This document shows, piece after piece, positions 33,259 to 49,107 of a stretch of DNA of 64,000 nt. The position numbers were made by a program, and so were the translations under genes. Position 1 is the first letter of the stretch, and every line of letters begins with the position of its first letter. The notes beneath the pieces are model-generated. The model was not told the origin of the DNA. It made no database searches and was given only the letters and a program-made list of their open reading frames with translations. The DNA is from Dermanyssus gallinae (Eukaryota; Arthropoda; Arachnida; Mesostigmata; Dermanyssidae): the NCBI GenBank assembly GCA_003439945.1, contig QVRM01001092.1, positions 89,501 through 153,500 of the forward strand, in the 5' to 3' direction.

Positions 33259-36200
33259 ATTCAAGCCTGAAGTTCCGACGTTCTTATGACCGAAGTCTTC
33301 CAGAAAGCCAGACAGCCCAATAAAACGCATTTTCCTTATACAGCTTCACGTGGCAGCTGTAAGTTTCCTGCACTGAAATAGGTTTCTGGAGTGAACCGGA
33401 CACACATATGTGTACAGACGACGTCATTCGTACCGTCCAACGCTACGTCTCGTCTTACATTGTTTTTGTAGAATTACTAATAACACTGCTGTTGATCTAC
33501 GAAGCAGATTATATATATATATTTTTTTTGCAAGCGATTTGACAGGATTTTTAACGTATACATTAAATGCAACGATTTATCTCCTTGAGGCTCCATAGCA
33601 TTGATTCCACTGGGCAAAAAAAGTAAAAACCGCCGATACGTCTAGCAGTTCGTCGCGTGATATTTAGCGTATTCCTCATCCCTGCAAGCAGAACTGGCGG
33701 CGGCATTCGTCCTCCACCTGGTGCAATCTACTAGTAAACACACGAGGTGGTGGTAGCCATACATAACGTACTTTGGGTACATATATGTTGCCGCCCCACA
33801 TGTCTGGAACAAGGTACTCCACACTGATGAAATCAGAGAGCACTCTAATAATAGAGCCACTCAGTCCAACTTATCGAAGCGTATTAGCCAATAGGTGACG
33901 GGGGGCTTTATTGAAGGCCTTTACGCAGTCGACGAAGACTGCATATAAGTGACCTGCCGGTTTTTCCAACACCCGCGTAAACTCGGGCTGGAGTACATGA
34001 TTCACGCCCTGTGTACCTCGGCTATTTCTGAATCCAAATTGCTTCACTGGAAAGTGAGAGAGAAAGAGTTCTCCACAGTTGGAGACACTCTATCTATGAC
34101 CAACTTGGCGAATATCCTTCTGGGAGTATGTTCCGATGCAATACGCCGATATATATTTTGATCATCCACATTATCACCGCCTCTTCCCTTGAAAAGAGTC
34201 TAAGCCTCGCATTGTGCCAGGGTTGGGATAACGGCAAGAAAAATATGAACGGCAACGTCCATTGATAGTTGATGAGGGTCTCGGATACTATGAAAGTCTT
34301 GTAGTCCTTTCCGATTTTTTTCATCAATGTGCCGTGAAAAGTTCATATTTCGAAACGAGAGCATGGCTCCTAGGTAGAAGTGTGAGACAAGTTGTATAAA
34401 TTTTGAACTCAAACAAAATTTATCGATATTAGCCAACTTCCCTCCGCGTCGAAATGTTATTGCCTTTGTTTTATTTATATTATATCCATCTTGTTACGGT
34501 GGAGGTCATGATGCAAGGTAGTAAGGGATTGTTGCAAATTGAATCGACTGCGAAAGTATAGCACCAAGTCATCTGCGTAGATAAGGACGTTCATCTGCGA
34601 GTGCCAACTTTGTATCTGTTCAAGATGGTCGCTCATCAGCACCGAAAAGAGCAGGGGCTGAGACTATTGCCCTGGGCAACACCAATGATCTGTAAAATTA
34701 CCATATGTTCAGCAGCTCCATCATCTATGATAACTTGTCCTTTCTGTAAAATGCCTTTAATAAGTTCTAGTTTATTCAACGAAACCCCACAAAAAGACAG
34801 CTTGTCAAGTATAGTCGTTCGCAATAAAGGCCGATTTGAAGTCTGCGAATACAGTAAAAATATAAGTCCCTTTGTTTCGAGAAGCAAAGTCAGAATCTAG
34901 AAGTACAGCACATGCTGTCATTGTTAACGGGCCCATTCCAAAGCCATGTTGTTGCTCCAGAAGTTTTCTATTAACATCCTGTTCTGAAATGTTCTAATCG
35001 ACTGGCTGCGATAACTAGTAAAAGTTTGAAGATCGCGCTCTTCTTTGCGACTCCTCGGTAAGATGATGGAGCTGACAAATTCCCTTTTTCTTTAGGGATT
35101 ATGCTAAGGAGACTGGTTTTTCATTTCGTGGGTAGTTGTGACGTTTTCATAACCTCGTTAAAAAGTGTAGTAGAGCAAGGCCAAATTGGTATTGAGTCGA
35201 TTACTTCGGAGTCGCTAAAAAGTCGCGACAGGGTTGATGGGTTTCACTAACGCGCTCGTCCCACACTGACATTACCACAGGAGCACAGCTCGGGACGGTT
35301 ATGGCACTAGCAAACATTTGACGGAAATTAGCATTCAATATATCATGTGGGATAGAACACACAATGACGCGCCTGTCTGTGTGGTTCTTTCATATCGTTT
35401 TTTTACAACTTTTTTATAGTCACGATTTAATCTAATATAAAAAAAACACATCACATCCGGGCGGATGTTTGTTAGAAGGTATGCTTAAATCATATAATGT
35501 TTGCAAGAAGCGCTCTCCTGGTTGTACCATGGTGCGTACTTTTCGTTTGTTCGCTTTGGCCGAGCGTTACCAGTAATTACACTTCGAATGCTGGTGGCAC
35601 GAGATTCCACGTTGATCACATCTGGCATTGGGACTAGAATTAAAAACATCTTTTTTTAAGGAGGTTGTTTTCTAGATATCTAGGGTTGCCCCAACAGTCC
35701 TTGTGGCAGCATGGTCGCTGACTCTCAGCGGTATGGTTGGTCATCTATTCTCATTGAGCATCGCTCAAAGAAAATTCGATCAACAACAGGGATTGAACCG
35801 GCGACAGCCCGGTAGATGACAATCATGACTAGCGCACTAGTTCCCTAGACTACGCCGCCACTTGACATTGGGACTATGCTTCGCGAAGCAACACTCGGAC
35901 GGGTGAGATTAAGATTGCAACCTTAGACCAAACGCCAGAGTCTTCTCTTGCACCCCTCTGACATCTCATGGGCTAGCCTTCGTGGCGAACAGTCAATGTT
36001 AGATAATCACGACGAAGGTCGAAAATTCAGCTGTAAATATACAGGCAGTGTTGCTCTTGCTCTGAAGGACTATAATACATTGCAATCACGTTGATCGCAT
36101 TTTTTTGTGAGGATTACGCAGTTATCTTCTTTGTAGTATGTTTTTGCGCCAAAAAGCTTGCTCTTATACAAGACACCAACTCCCCCACTTGTCCACACTA

Positions 36201-39200
36201 CCCGGTCCCTCTGTTTGTACACCCAGGTATTCCGTTAAACACCAACTGGAGACGACCGTTGGTGTATAACGGAAGTATGCATACACCGGGTTCGGTGGCC
36301 CATGTCTCAGTAAGGACCGAAACGTCGTACTGCTCAGCTAAAGGGAGAAGTAGGTAACTTGATTTAATGTCTTCAAAGTTCCATTGAAAGTTCTCTTGTC
36401 TTGAGTACGCTTGTTTCTGTGCTCGTGCGTTTGTAGCTGCGGCTGCAAGCTGGTCACGAGCCGTTACCCCGTCATATTGCGCATGTTTTGAATACTGTAA
36501 CTACGTCTATAGTTACCAACTAGAAAATTACCGGCAACTAACGTTTACACTTAGCCGCGACAGTGTGTCTAAGACAAACGTTCCGCACCCAAGCAGAACT
36601 CAATTCACAAGAAACAGACTCATGTGTACAAAGTGAGTGAATTGTTAGAATTGCGCAGCACCTTAATACCTTATGTCGTCCTAGAGACGTTAACACGTGT
36701 TCAAAATTTGCTGAATATAAAATATCTGTCGATGCAGATATAATTTAAGCAAAATCAATCAAATCATCCTAAGTAGAATGCTTTGCAGAAAAAATTACAA
36801 CAATCGCGCTGCTAAGATTCGCCGCTGATGGCGGAATAAGATCCAACCAGCAAATAGCAGTGACATGAGACAGATGGCCCGTTTTATAAGCTACATCAGA
36901 ATCAAATATTTCTTTCTGTTCTCTATTTTCCTTCGAATAAAACGAACGGCGGGAGAATCCGACAAGAAACAAGGCAATAAGATCTGAAACCTATCTACGC
37001 AGAAATGAAAAAGTTCGTCAACATGTGACCGACAAGCGCCCCCGATCTTCCGAACTGGATTTTTTTCTGCCATCGGCATTTTTCCGTAGCAATAACAGTA
37101 GTAACTGCAACAATAACAAGGGAAGCAACAACAAAAAGCTCAGCAACGACAAGATTCATATGATGTCGTTCCGTGACGTGCGTATTGTGGTATTGTCTAA
37201 TTGCAATTGTACCACCGACACCAAACCGAACCGCCAACGACTCTTTCTGTTTCCATCCTTCTCTGCCATCTTTCTTTGCCTCACTTCGTCGTGTGCTGTT
37301 AAAGTATAAGTCCCTATACACCCCTGCTACTGATAGTGCAGTGGCACCATTTCACGTTACGCTGGTTAAGCAGGACATCGCCATCAGCCAAGCGTTCGTT
37401 AGCATTGCCGGCATCGCTGTTCAGCCAAAGCATGCTATATCATAACGCGAACGCGTCTGTGACATGATGATGAACCGTCAGCAGATGACATAGTATTATC
37501 GTTGGCACGATAGATCCTGCCGAGACCCCGGTTCTTTGTGCGATCCTTTAACGCAGAAGGAAATGAGGAGTCGCTCCAACTCCAATGATGATGGGACTAC
37601 GTTGCTAGTCAGCTTCACGCTAAAAACTGGCATAATTAAAAAAATACTGTTTTGCTGGTCATTTCATTGTTTTCATTCTCTATTTGTTTGTACTGGCTAT
37701 ATCATGTATGCTTACTTTACACGATTACATCTAGCATGCTTGTGTGGAGAGAAGTTTATACGAACAACATCGCCAGCAGTAACTACGTGCCTATCTAGTT
37801 GTGATCGGATTTGTTGTACTAATTAAATACAGAGTGAGATATACGTTATGGAGCACACCTGAATCAATATGGCAGATATAAAACATAACTGCATAAAGTA
37901 AACTATATCTGCTACTGCATAAATAACTAATAAGGTTTTTTGGGAATAATGTTTTCGCCCCATCGACGGGGGTTATCAGAGGACACCTGTTTCTTGTCAC
38001 ATCTAGAGAAGTTCACAAATAGTGGTGCCAAGACGGTGCGTGCCGTGTGAGTGACCAAATGACAGGCGACTGAGACATTCAATTGGATTCAAATCTCAGC
38101 AGGTTACCAGGACAAATAAGAGGAATACATAGCTCGCGGCCTCAAATGCACCGGGCTAGCAGTGGATATACGAGTGTGCAGTTTCGAGTTAGGCATTGCA
38201 GAACCATAGGTTAGTACGAGCTGATCGAGCTTCGATCGATCACGTTCGCGATCAACAAGCAGTACGGTAGCTTCCCTAGCCGCTTGATACGAGTTCAGAC
38301 GTATTCGTGCAGTGGCGGAAACTTCGAAAACGTGGCAGAGACTGAAGATCTTCGATCGGCATTGCCACTTCGAGATGTAGAGGAATAGTAGAGATTGACC
38401 GATCACAGTAGAACGGGAGACAGCCGTCACTGGCAGTAGTGCCAATAAGATGGACTAGGCGGTTTACCATTACCGCTATCTGGTAGTTTAGCCACAGGAA
38501 CGAAGAGCGCCAGTCATAAATAAAAAAACACACACGAAATGCGTTAGACATTTGATCTGGTAACTGGTATCTTCAGACCCTGATATGAATGGATCTATTC
38601 TTCGTTGGACATATGTACATATACCCTGATATAAAAGGGTGACATGTGTATTTAGGAGGTATACATGCCAAGCGAACAATAAATCAATACCTAAAAACTA
38701 AACATGTCCCACTTTTGTACCAGAAGGGTGCTTAGCGCAGCGGCATACGCCGGCGGACATGTTGAGATGCAGGCGCTCTTTCTACAGGCGGTGTAGGTAG
38801 TAGTACAAGGCAAACAGCTAAAAACAGCTTATAGATTACGTGCCTATCGTGTTAGTGTAGACAATGTAATTGGTGTATGGTGGTCGTCCATCAGACGTCC
38901 ATGCACGTCCATCCGTACACACTTGCACTGCTGCTCTGAACCAAGAAAAAAGAGCCATTTCTGTCAGCTAATCAATACGAACTAACTGCATATGCCTTCG
39001 CCAGTTGTCTTATGACATATTTCTTAGAAACAGTTTTCTTACGACATATTTCTCAGGCAACGATAGAGGCCATGCAATTGCAACGCACGTATACAAATGC
39101 ACTGTACTGCTTGCCTCCTTGATCCGGCCTAGCCTGGGACAGAAAACCATACCACCGTATTCGGCCAAAACCACAAACTATCTCGATCTAATGGGCTGCT

Positions 39201-39654
39201 CTACGACTTTCGGCACATGGCCGTTCTTGAGTGCTACATAGGCTAGCCTAGCTTAACCACTGGCTATTATTGCATTTTGCACAGTGGTCATTGGGTAGTA
39301 GCTGTAACCGGCTGGTCTGGTTTGTTTCGTCGACTGGTATCAGAGACGTCAGTCGATCAGCTGTTTCAGCCTTTCAGAAAACTGCACACCTCACCCGCTC
39401 ACAATTATGATTAGCCGGGTGAAGGTTGACGGTTCACCATCATTTTCACCGCACGCACAGAAACCACGATGTGCGGCGTACAGCCTTGCGTGGGGCCCAC
39501 AAACGAAATGGCTGGGCAAGCCGGCGCGCACTTACAGCCGAAGCGCCACGAGAAATGCACTGCTTGGCGTTCGTCACGAATAGGAATAGTCCAGAATTGT
39601 CTACGTTAGATCGGTCAAGATCACGGTCACGGCCATTTTCTTTCGGGGTGAGCG

Positions 39655-39691
<37 letters not shown>

Positions 39692-39772
39692 AGTTCTCAG
39701 TCAGATATTCTGTCTTGTTGATATATACATATAGAAATATATATATGTGTATTCCTTCATTGATAACATCGG

Positions 39773-39816
<44 letters not shown>

Positions 39817-40832
39817 CATTAATTCTCCATTGTTACGGTCGAATTTATCATTGCCATGCGGTTACACTCCTCTACTACACGCTAAAAGTGTATTGAAAAG
39901 TCCTACCAGCCAACAACAAGTGGGCTCGATAATACCTAAAACACTTCCCCCGGAAAACCTCAAAAAAGAGAGCCAGGACAACACAACCGGACCGAGAAAA
40001 GGGGAGTCGCGGTCTAGATTGAGAGTGAGTCGTTGACAGCCCTAAAGTAAATGTGTCATGGCCCACGTGCACAACGCCAAGCGAATCGCCCTCAATATAG
40101 CATAACAACCAGCCGTATAACCCAAATCATTGAGTGGGTGATTTGGATGCTGTCGCCGGTGATGGTAATACACTACTACATCAGCAACAACTATAAGAAC
40201 AAGGGTAATCTAGCAAGTCCTAAAAGCACCGTGTCTTGCTACAACACATCTCCCTCATCGCCATAATTTTTACATTATATAATTGTTAACCACAATTACA
40301 TTGTTTTAATATTGCTGTTGCTTTTGTTGTTGCTGCTGCATTTGCTGTTGTTGTTGTAGTAGTAGTAGTAGTTGTTGTTGTTGTCACCACTGACCGTGTT
40401 TATGGTAAACAAACAGAACTTCACACCTTATAACGGCATCGCCACTTGCTTTCTCAACTGTAGTGAGACCGAAAAGCTGGTAGCCAATTGCCTGTGCGAC
40501 ATCAGTCAAGTAGGTCGGCCGCAAATGTAGGCGGCTTCAAACCTGGCTTAGTCCGCTGTATTCGTTTGGTGGGTCGCTCGACCATGTTGGCACTCACTTC
40601 ACCACGCGATCTATAATAGTAAGATGACGCTGAGCGGTACCAGGTACGAAGTGCACTGACGACTCGGCACTCGTGGTACAAAGCGCTCGAAGTCACACAC
40701 GCTTAGCACAAAATGTAAATACTCACTTACACACACACACACCTATATATATATATATATAAGAAACATTTCGTGGTCACGACTCATGTGTGCAGGCACA
40801 CTTCCAGCTAGCTACTACACGTTACCATGCTA

Positions 40833-40877
<45 letters not shown>

Positions 40878-41459
40878 CCTCGTTGCCACCCACACACACA
40901 AGAAGATCGTCGTCAACGTCATCATCTTCAGCAGTAGCGACAGACGCCGAAAGGAGTAGTGCTCCTTTCATCACGACAACTGGCAGAAACATCTACTCAT
41001 CATTAGCATCTTGCAGTCAACCGAATCTAGGCGAAATGGATGCCACGGCCGCGATCCGCGAGATAGTTTTCAGCGTCATGAGCTCCAGGTCGACTCCCGC
41101 GTCGACCGATATTCGCTACCGGTCTTCTGCTTCGGCTGCTACTGCTGTTGTTGTTGTTGCTGCTGCTGCTGCTGCTGCGATTTGCAGCCAACCTGGTTTA
41201 TCTCCTCCCGTTCGGCCACAATGCTGAGCCATGCCTTTCGCACGCTATCTCTCTGATCCAATCGAGTTCTCATTCATGTTCTCCTGTTCTTTCTAACTCT
41301 GTCAACCCTGATTGACTAACTAATTTTTCCGGCAAACGCGGCTACACCACGGCGGTGCTTGGCACCTTCTACACTGTGGTCGACACCTGGTCTAGACTCA
41401 GGGCTGATGTAGTTTGTCGTCACGTTCACTGGGGGATAATTGTTCACACTCCATTGTGA

Positions 41460-41505
<46 letters not shown>

Positions 41506-44500
41506 CGCTTGTGCGCGGAAATTAATGAAATACAAACATATTGCGCGTATGGAGCACGCCACCGCAAAACAAACTCATCGACCGTTCATATCATCCATAT
41601 CAACCAATCGATTAGTGAATCAAGCAATCAGAAAACCACAAGGCGTGTTGACCGTGACAGCACAAACAAGCATTCACGTGTGTACAACATGGAGAAACTC
41701 TGCTCAATGTCCAATTGGCGAGCGTCACATTTAGGCGTAATATTTTAACACTTCATGCACGCGTTTTCTGTGGCCCAAAAACTTTGTGAAGTTCATATTT
41801 CGCAATAATAATAATAATAATAAATCGAGATATCAAGAGAGTTCCCTACTTAAAGCCAGGCCTTCGCTACATATGTACCTTAGGTACAAAGCGGTATTTG
41901 CTCATTGTTAGTGTTCTATTTCCACCTAAACTGTAGGTTGTTAAATTTAATAACATTTACTCAAAAATGAATATTAGAAGGACATAAAGGTATGGCTGAA
42001 TATATATATATATATATAACAAAGAGACATGAAACTTGCATCCCTGCAAACCCGCGCACTGTTACGAAAGGTCCAATGTAGGAACTAGCCATCTCTTAAG
42101 GGTTACTCGGGCCCACGATAGAACGTGGAGCCGTGTGCCGACCCCTTTCGAGGAGACAGCGCGAAGCCTAGTCTTTACAGTGTCCGTGACGCATCCCGAA
42201 ATGAGGTTTTCGACTCTTCGTCGGGGTCATAGCCGAGTATTGCCTAGTAGCTCTAGATCCGTCCCGACATTCTTGTACTTCTATCACTTCAAAGCCAGTA
42301 GCACCGCTTGCAACATAGAACACGTGGGATCAAAACTCCTTACGCAACAATCAAATCAATCATCTCGCGATTCCGCGTTACATCTCAGCATGTTACTCAC
42401 TCTCCCTTTCGGAAGACTTCGACCAACCCCAAGAGAGGTTACATCAACAGCTGGGGCAAAGGACAGCAATAGACACCTCTCTCATTAGATATATCTCATT
42501 TTGCCTATTAAGCCAAGGCACACATCCTGACCGGTACACCTAGTTGACTGGGCCCTGGCGTAAAGTTTTTTTCATTTTACGCTTATAGCTGTTTCAACGT
42601 GATTCCATATTATACCAAGTTGGTAAAACAAAGGAATAAACAAATAAGTTTGCCAAATTGAGAACCTGAAGTGTCTCATATTCGAGCGGTTAATAGAGCG
42701 TAATTACTTTCAATACAACAACATGTTGCCATTACGCGAACAAAACATACACATTTAGGTGTGTATGTTTTGTGTCATGTGCATTTTACGGAAATCATTT
42801 TGGTTCTTTTGATCATTCTAATCATTACTAAATCTATGATTGATATGAATAAGTGGGAGACTTGTCATCAATGAAATATCACTACTCCTATTGTTTCTTT
42901 ACTTACTCAATGAAGTAAATATGGTCTTTCCATGTTTTAGACAAAAGCATAGTTATTTGTGTGATTTATATTGAGGACGTAGTCAGGTGGGGAGTTTGAC
43001 TGGGGCGGTACGTCTGTCAAAAAATAACGCAGGTGTCTTAAGGCCAGCTCAACGAGAACAGAAATCTCGCATAGAGCAGAAAATCTTGGAATATCTGTAG
43101 GGCTAGTAATAAAATTTAAATTATATGGACATGGTTTAATAAACTAGAGATCTGGCTAACAAGCGTACACGTACCCACGTGCATATGTACACAAACACCT
43201 AATACCGCAGTATATAACCTGTTTGGCTTAAAAACACTGCGTACCGCCATAAACGCACGTCAAGCTAGATGCACCCAGTAACTCTGAACACAAATTCAGC
43301 CACTTTTTCGAAAGCCATCGCAGGTCATTAACGCAGAAAGCTCAACGGTATTCCGGGATTACCGGTGACGTCTTACTAACTGGGCAGCCCAGAACCATAA
43401 ATATTTCCTAGTATATCCTTGGTCTCAACGTCACGCCTCCAGCACCAAATCTTCCCGTATTTAAACACTACACCGTACTGACAAGCAGAATAAAACAATC
43501 GCTGACATGGCGTGAACAATGCCCATTCACTCTCCAACACATCCGCAAATGATCACAGTTGGTTGCGTCACAAATTGCTACTTGTATGTAAGTAAACTTG
43601 ACGAAAGAACAACGCGTTTATATTTTCGTGGGTAAAGAGTAAAAAGTTAAGTGGCAAAAAAACGTATTTTTGCTAAATTATAACTCCACGCATACAAGTC
43701 CGTCTTCCAACATTCGGTTGGGAAAGAAATACAGCCACAATACAAAGCAATGAGGCAAAACGCGATTAACTGGAGGGAACCTCAACAATTAGTGTACTTT
43801 TGCGTACATTTACAACGGTTCTGACGGCAGGTGGCATCTTGTTGAAAGAAATAAAACGATTAAGAGTAAAGCAAATGAATGCACAAACATATTAACTAAA
43901 TAGACAACTAATAAACATTTATAACAACATGCTGCTCAGTTCATTGCTGGTCGCGTGGAAACTTGAAAACGTAGCTAGCGGTCGTGTAGAAGTTTGAAAA
44001 CGTGACAAGCAGTGGAGGCTTGAAAACGATTGCTACCAACTTCGAACAAACCTGTACACAATCTGCAAGCATGTCTCGGCAAGCAAGTTAAATCTCAAAG
44101 TTCTCGCCGGCTTCCGCGTGGGCCGGTACGGCGGTGGCAGATTACGAGCTATCCCTCCATGGCCTCGAAGAACTGGCAAACAGCGCCGAACCCTGGACGG
44201 GGGGGGGGGGAAACGTGAGGATGAGGGGTTTTTAGTGGGGAGTCCCATACCTCCGGGGAGTCCCACACTACCTACGCGCTCCTCCACATCAGCGCTGGGT
44301 GTGCATAAAGCATTTTTCCCGAACCTCACGCTACAAAAAAACAAGATTACAAGCTGTACAGGCCAATCAGAACAAAGGTAGGCAGGTAGCAACAACGAAA
44401 GAGAGCGAGCTCATACATCCTCGCTCCACCGATGCCTCCGCTTCACAATAGCTAAGCCAGGCTAACGAACGGATTACCCCGCCGATAAGTTACCTCGGCA

Positions 44501-45678
44501 AATGGATGACCCGCGTCACAACAGCACAGAAGCCCATCAGTATCTGCCAGTTGAGCCAGCTGGTCGCTTGACGTGAGCTTCGTCTGCTGAAGACAGACAG
44601 CCAGCAGCAACCAGCGCTCTGTCTGTCTGTCTGACCGTCTGACCGTTCGCCCGTCAGATAAACGTCGAAACGAAATGGTGTGAGGTGCTTCATGAGATGG
44701 CGCCGAATTGAAATAGCTCGGGTTGGCCCTGGCATTGGTCTTCTCCGTAGTGTCGCTACGGACAGCCCCACGAAACGCGCCTGCGAATGACAACCGTCCC
44801 CACAGAGAACTCCACTGTTCGCGTTGGCATTTTGTCTGGCCCTGAACAACTGTGCCCTCGACGGGCCTCTTGTCTGTTAAAACGATCTAGATCTGTTTCT
44901 TAACGGCAATTATTTTAGATGCAAGTAACTCCACCTGTCTACCTCTCTTCTTCTGCTATGTGTAGGTGACAGGATTTGTCTTGAAGATCGATATGAAAAT
45001 TGTAAAGCTCGTCAAAACATAATATATTCTCCAGTCGAACGTGCAACGTCCAACGAAAGCTCTGCAGGCGCTACCCCAAATGTGTATAGTAGTTTGCAGA
45101 GGCACATTCGAGCAGCTACTTGTAAGAATATTAATACTTGCGTAAGCTTCTAGAGCTATAACAAGTGACTTATCTGATGGAGTGGATCATTTATGCATGC
45201 ACTCAATCTCGACATGCCCTTCGAAAAAAGCTTACTTTACTACGAAACCACGGATCAGACCGCCACAGATTTAGTACCAGAATACTCGTGATAAAATGCG
45301 TATTTGCATGTAGGTGTCAGACTTGAGCGCTGTCAATGGTTGCAGGGTTATGCTTTTGAGGTAGTCGCGTGAAAGCTAATAAAATAGTTTCATTTTTTGC
45401 AACTTGTCTTCTAAACTACCATGTCGCATTTTCTGGCTGGCGTTATGCGTTGTTCAGAAGAAGCAGAATTTTCTCACAAGCACGACAATGTGGTCAACTT
45501 CTGTATAGAAGGACTTGGCTTTCGTGCAATCGCACATTTTTTGCATTTATGTCGGACAATAGCACCAGTGTCGTAGATTTTAGTCATATCACTCTCACGC
45601 TAAAACAAGACTTCTCAGAGATCATGTCCTATTAAAAAAAAATACTATCACGGACTTTACAGATTCCTATATCGAAAA

Positions 45679-45725
<47 letters not shown>

Positions 45726-45837
45726 GGACCGACATAGCCCGCCGGCAAATTTATTTGTCCATGTTGTCTGTTATCACAATGTGTCACTTAACGAACTGAA
45801 AATAAACAACTCAAGGCTCTAGGTCCAAGCTGGGGCT

Positions 45838-45878
<41 letters not shown>

Positions 45879-48095
45879 CAGGAAAAAAATAAATGCTTAG
45901 AAGAGACCATTGTTACAACGTCTTACAACAAGAAGAAGAAAGAAGATAAAAATGTGCCACAAAATGCATCGCACGATAAGGAGAAGGTAAATAGACACCA
46001 CCGTCGCCGTAGATTCACAAACTTTCGCGTCGTTCTGTAGCCGCCGCTGTTGTTGCTGATGCTGCTGCTGCCGCCGTTACGAGTGAGAATAGTCATGACA
46101 ATCACGGCAGGAACACTACCATGACAACGTGATCATCGCGTTCGCACCATGATAATGATGATGGTGAGGATGATAGGCTCCTACTCTTGCATGTTGTGTT
46201 CTCCTCGTTCGCATCGTCTCGTTCTCCTTCTCGTGCTGCGTTTTATATTTGTCTAAACGGTCCGATCCGCAGATGCGTCGTCCGTGAGAGATTGCCGTTT
46301 GATCGCCCGCTCCTCGATGCGTTCGCGCGTTTGGACGTTCGTTTGGATATGCCTCGACGACGAGTGAGAAGAGATATCTATCGCACTGTGCTACAGGCGG
46401 AACACCATCGACAGTCATCGACAGTCAGCTTAGCGGCTCACCGACGTTTGCGCTCATTTCGCCCGCTTCGCAAGCGAAACACAAAATACCACCATTGCCA
46501 TTCCACCCCGGCACTTCTTCTCCTTCTCCTCCTTTGTTCCAGCCGGCTGGTCGTGTGTCACACTGACGAAAGGGCAGCACGAAGAAACGTGCTCTCAGAT
46601 CTACTCATAACAGCTGGTCAAAGTCCCGGTACCCTCCCTCCTTTAACTATATATATATATATATATATATAATAAGTGGCAAAGCATTTGCCTTGCATTC
46701 GGGAGGACTGGGTTCGAGACCCAGACCGGCCACTCTTAAATTGGTTTAGCATGGTTTCCAATTTAAACAGCCATGACATGAAAAACCGTACACGGGCAAT
46801 GGCCTTACAGAAAATCTTAAGAAAAAAAAATATATATATATACATGATTGTATGTACGTACTGCACCTTCAGGACATTTGGTGACAAAGCGAGTACTAAT
46901 AATCAACCTTGTTATATCTCTACGTAACCGCGTGTACACGTTCAAACTCTATATGTAAGCCTGAATTTTGCACTACAATCAATCCAGACAAAATTCGATC
47001 AAATACTTGAGACATGTGAATTTGATATGCATTTTATTTGCGATTACACCATCTCACTATGATCGTATCTCTCTAAAGAGAGCACAAAACTATTGCGTGG
47101 CTTGTCATTAATGAATATGACCTATAACACTGTTAAGTGTCCAGGTGATGCCCTATATCTGGTCCTAGATTAACTGGCATATACTTTCTCTATCATAATG
47201 TCTACAGGGTCGATCGTTATTATCGGTATATGACAATAATACAAAAGTATGGCCGAATATATATATATATATATATATATCTATATATTCAGCCACGGTC
47301 CATTTACCACTAAGGAATTTGGGTCTAGCGTCTTAGACAAAATGAGGACCCCTGCTCCAGCTGAATGGCGCTGTCCAGCCGACCGCCCAGAAGCCAGCCA
47401 GCGAAGCACACAGGAGCTCATCGATGGATAATGACAAAGAACAACGTATCCCGTATCTTAACCCTCACTACACGCATTACGTTACGCGTTAAGAGCTCTC
47501 GTACAAAAGCAGGAGACAAAATCAGTCCAAAGCCACTGGCGCGCCAGTGAGCCGTCGAAGTTGCCGCATTTGGTGCTCAGCCAACGGAACCAAATTGCTT
47601 GTTTTCTCCTACGACTTCCAACCACTTAACCAGCAGCTCCGGCAGCACAGGCATGTGGTAGGTAATTGTACTGCCGCTATGGTTTCTCAGCGCCGCGCAA
47701 TTAAATCCGAAAATCTGTTCCTATACTCGGACGGACGTATTCTGTATCAGTCTCAGGCGACGTCGAAGGAGGCGGTTGTCACTAGAGGAGCCAACGACTA
47801 CACATGATGTAGTACGACCAGACGAATGGCACAAAGTCGAACAGAAGCGTATGTAATCTGCCAACATTTTGTGCGACAACGACAACAACAGCCACATCGA
47901 AACATCGCCTCGAAACGAAGTCGGCCAGCAAAAGAGAGGACAGAAACTATCATTTCGAAACTATGACGGCGGTGCGCTGGTCCCATCTAGTCTACCACTA
48001 CCGCCATCACTATCGCTAGGACATCGACACAATTAGCTGAAGCATCATTAGCGCATCGTCTCTGCTCGATGGGTATACACGCACCCAAAGAGATA

Positions 48096-48145
<50 letters not shown>

Positions 48146-48375
48146 TTTTTTTTGGTAAAGAAAAAAGCCAGCTGGCGGAATGGAAGAAACTACAACCGAT
48201 CGTTTATGTTGACTGTGAGATGAAGTCATGCGTGTCATATGTATATGTACATACATGCGCGTAAAGTTAGCCACTTAGGCAGCATTTTGTCTTTGTGCAT
48301 AGTGAGGTGTCTATTGCGTGACATTACAAAATTAATTAAGAAATATACATGTGTATATATATATGTGTGTATATA

Positions 48376-48407
<32 letters not shown>

Positions 48408-49063
48408 AACATATACATATATAGGGAGAGTGCACCGCGTGAGAGGGAGACCGCTCACCAGGAAGACAACTGACGCGTAACCCAGCGAGAATAAAAGCCC
48501 TCTTGACAGAGGCGGCATATCACACGCGCCGAAACATCGTAACAGAAAAAAAAGCGATGCGTTGATCGGCCAATAGCCGTCGCTTGAGGTCAAGGGCCGT
48601 TTTCTTTCTTACAACCCATTTATTTGTGTGACTATGGTTACACGGAGAACCTCGAAATGTTACACTGTCAATGACTGACTTCAACTCCACATCAGCAGCT
48701 TGGCGCGTCTTTCAGGTTGGACGAACCCAAACGAAAGCTATCCGCGCAACCTCGCCACCCTCGTTGCCAAATGAGAAACTCTCAGCAGCCTGCATCAAGC
48801 CCGCACATTTGTGTTAAGGCCCTGTTTTGTAATGTACCTGTTAAAGATTATTATTTTTTTTTACTACGCTTGCAGGAAATGCTTAATGTGGCGCAGCAAT
48901 ATACAGAATGATAAAATGTATACCAGATTATATTATTACTACTACATATATGTGATGTGACGCAAGTATGCATATCGCACTATGAAAAGAATGCACATGG
49001 TAAAAGCAATGACCAAGATGAGAGAAGAGAAGAAGAATGTTCTACTCCATCATGTGAAATAAA

Positions 49064-49107
<44 letters not shown>

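Noticed and set aside
42036..42488. Open + strand frame of 151 codons
   Set aside because: No recognisable motif and no splice context; composition resembles random moderately GC-rich sequence.
46187..46672. Open + strand frame of 162 codons
   Set aside because: Arg/Leu/Ser-rich without domains and runs into an (AT)n tract; probably chance.
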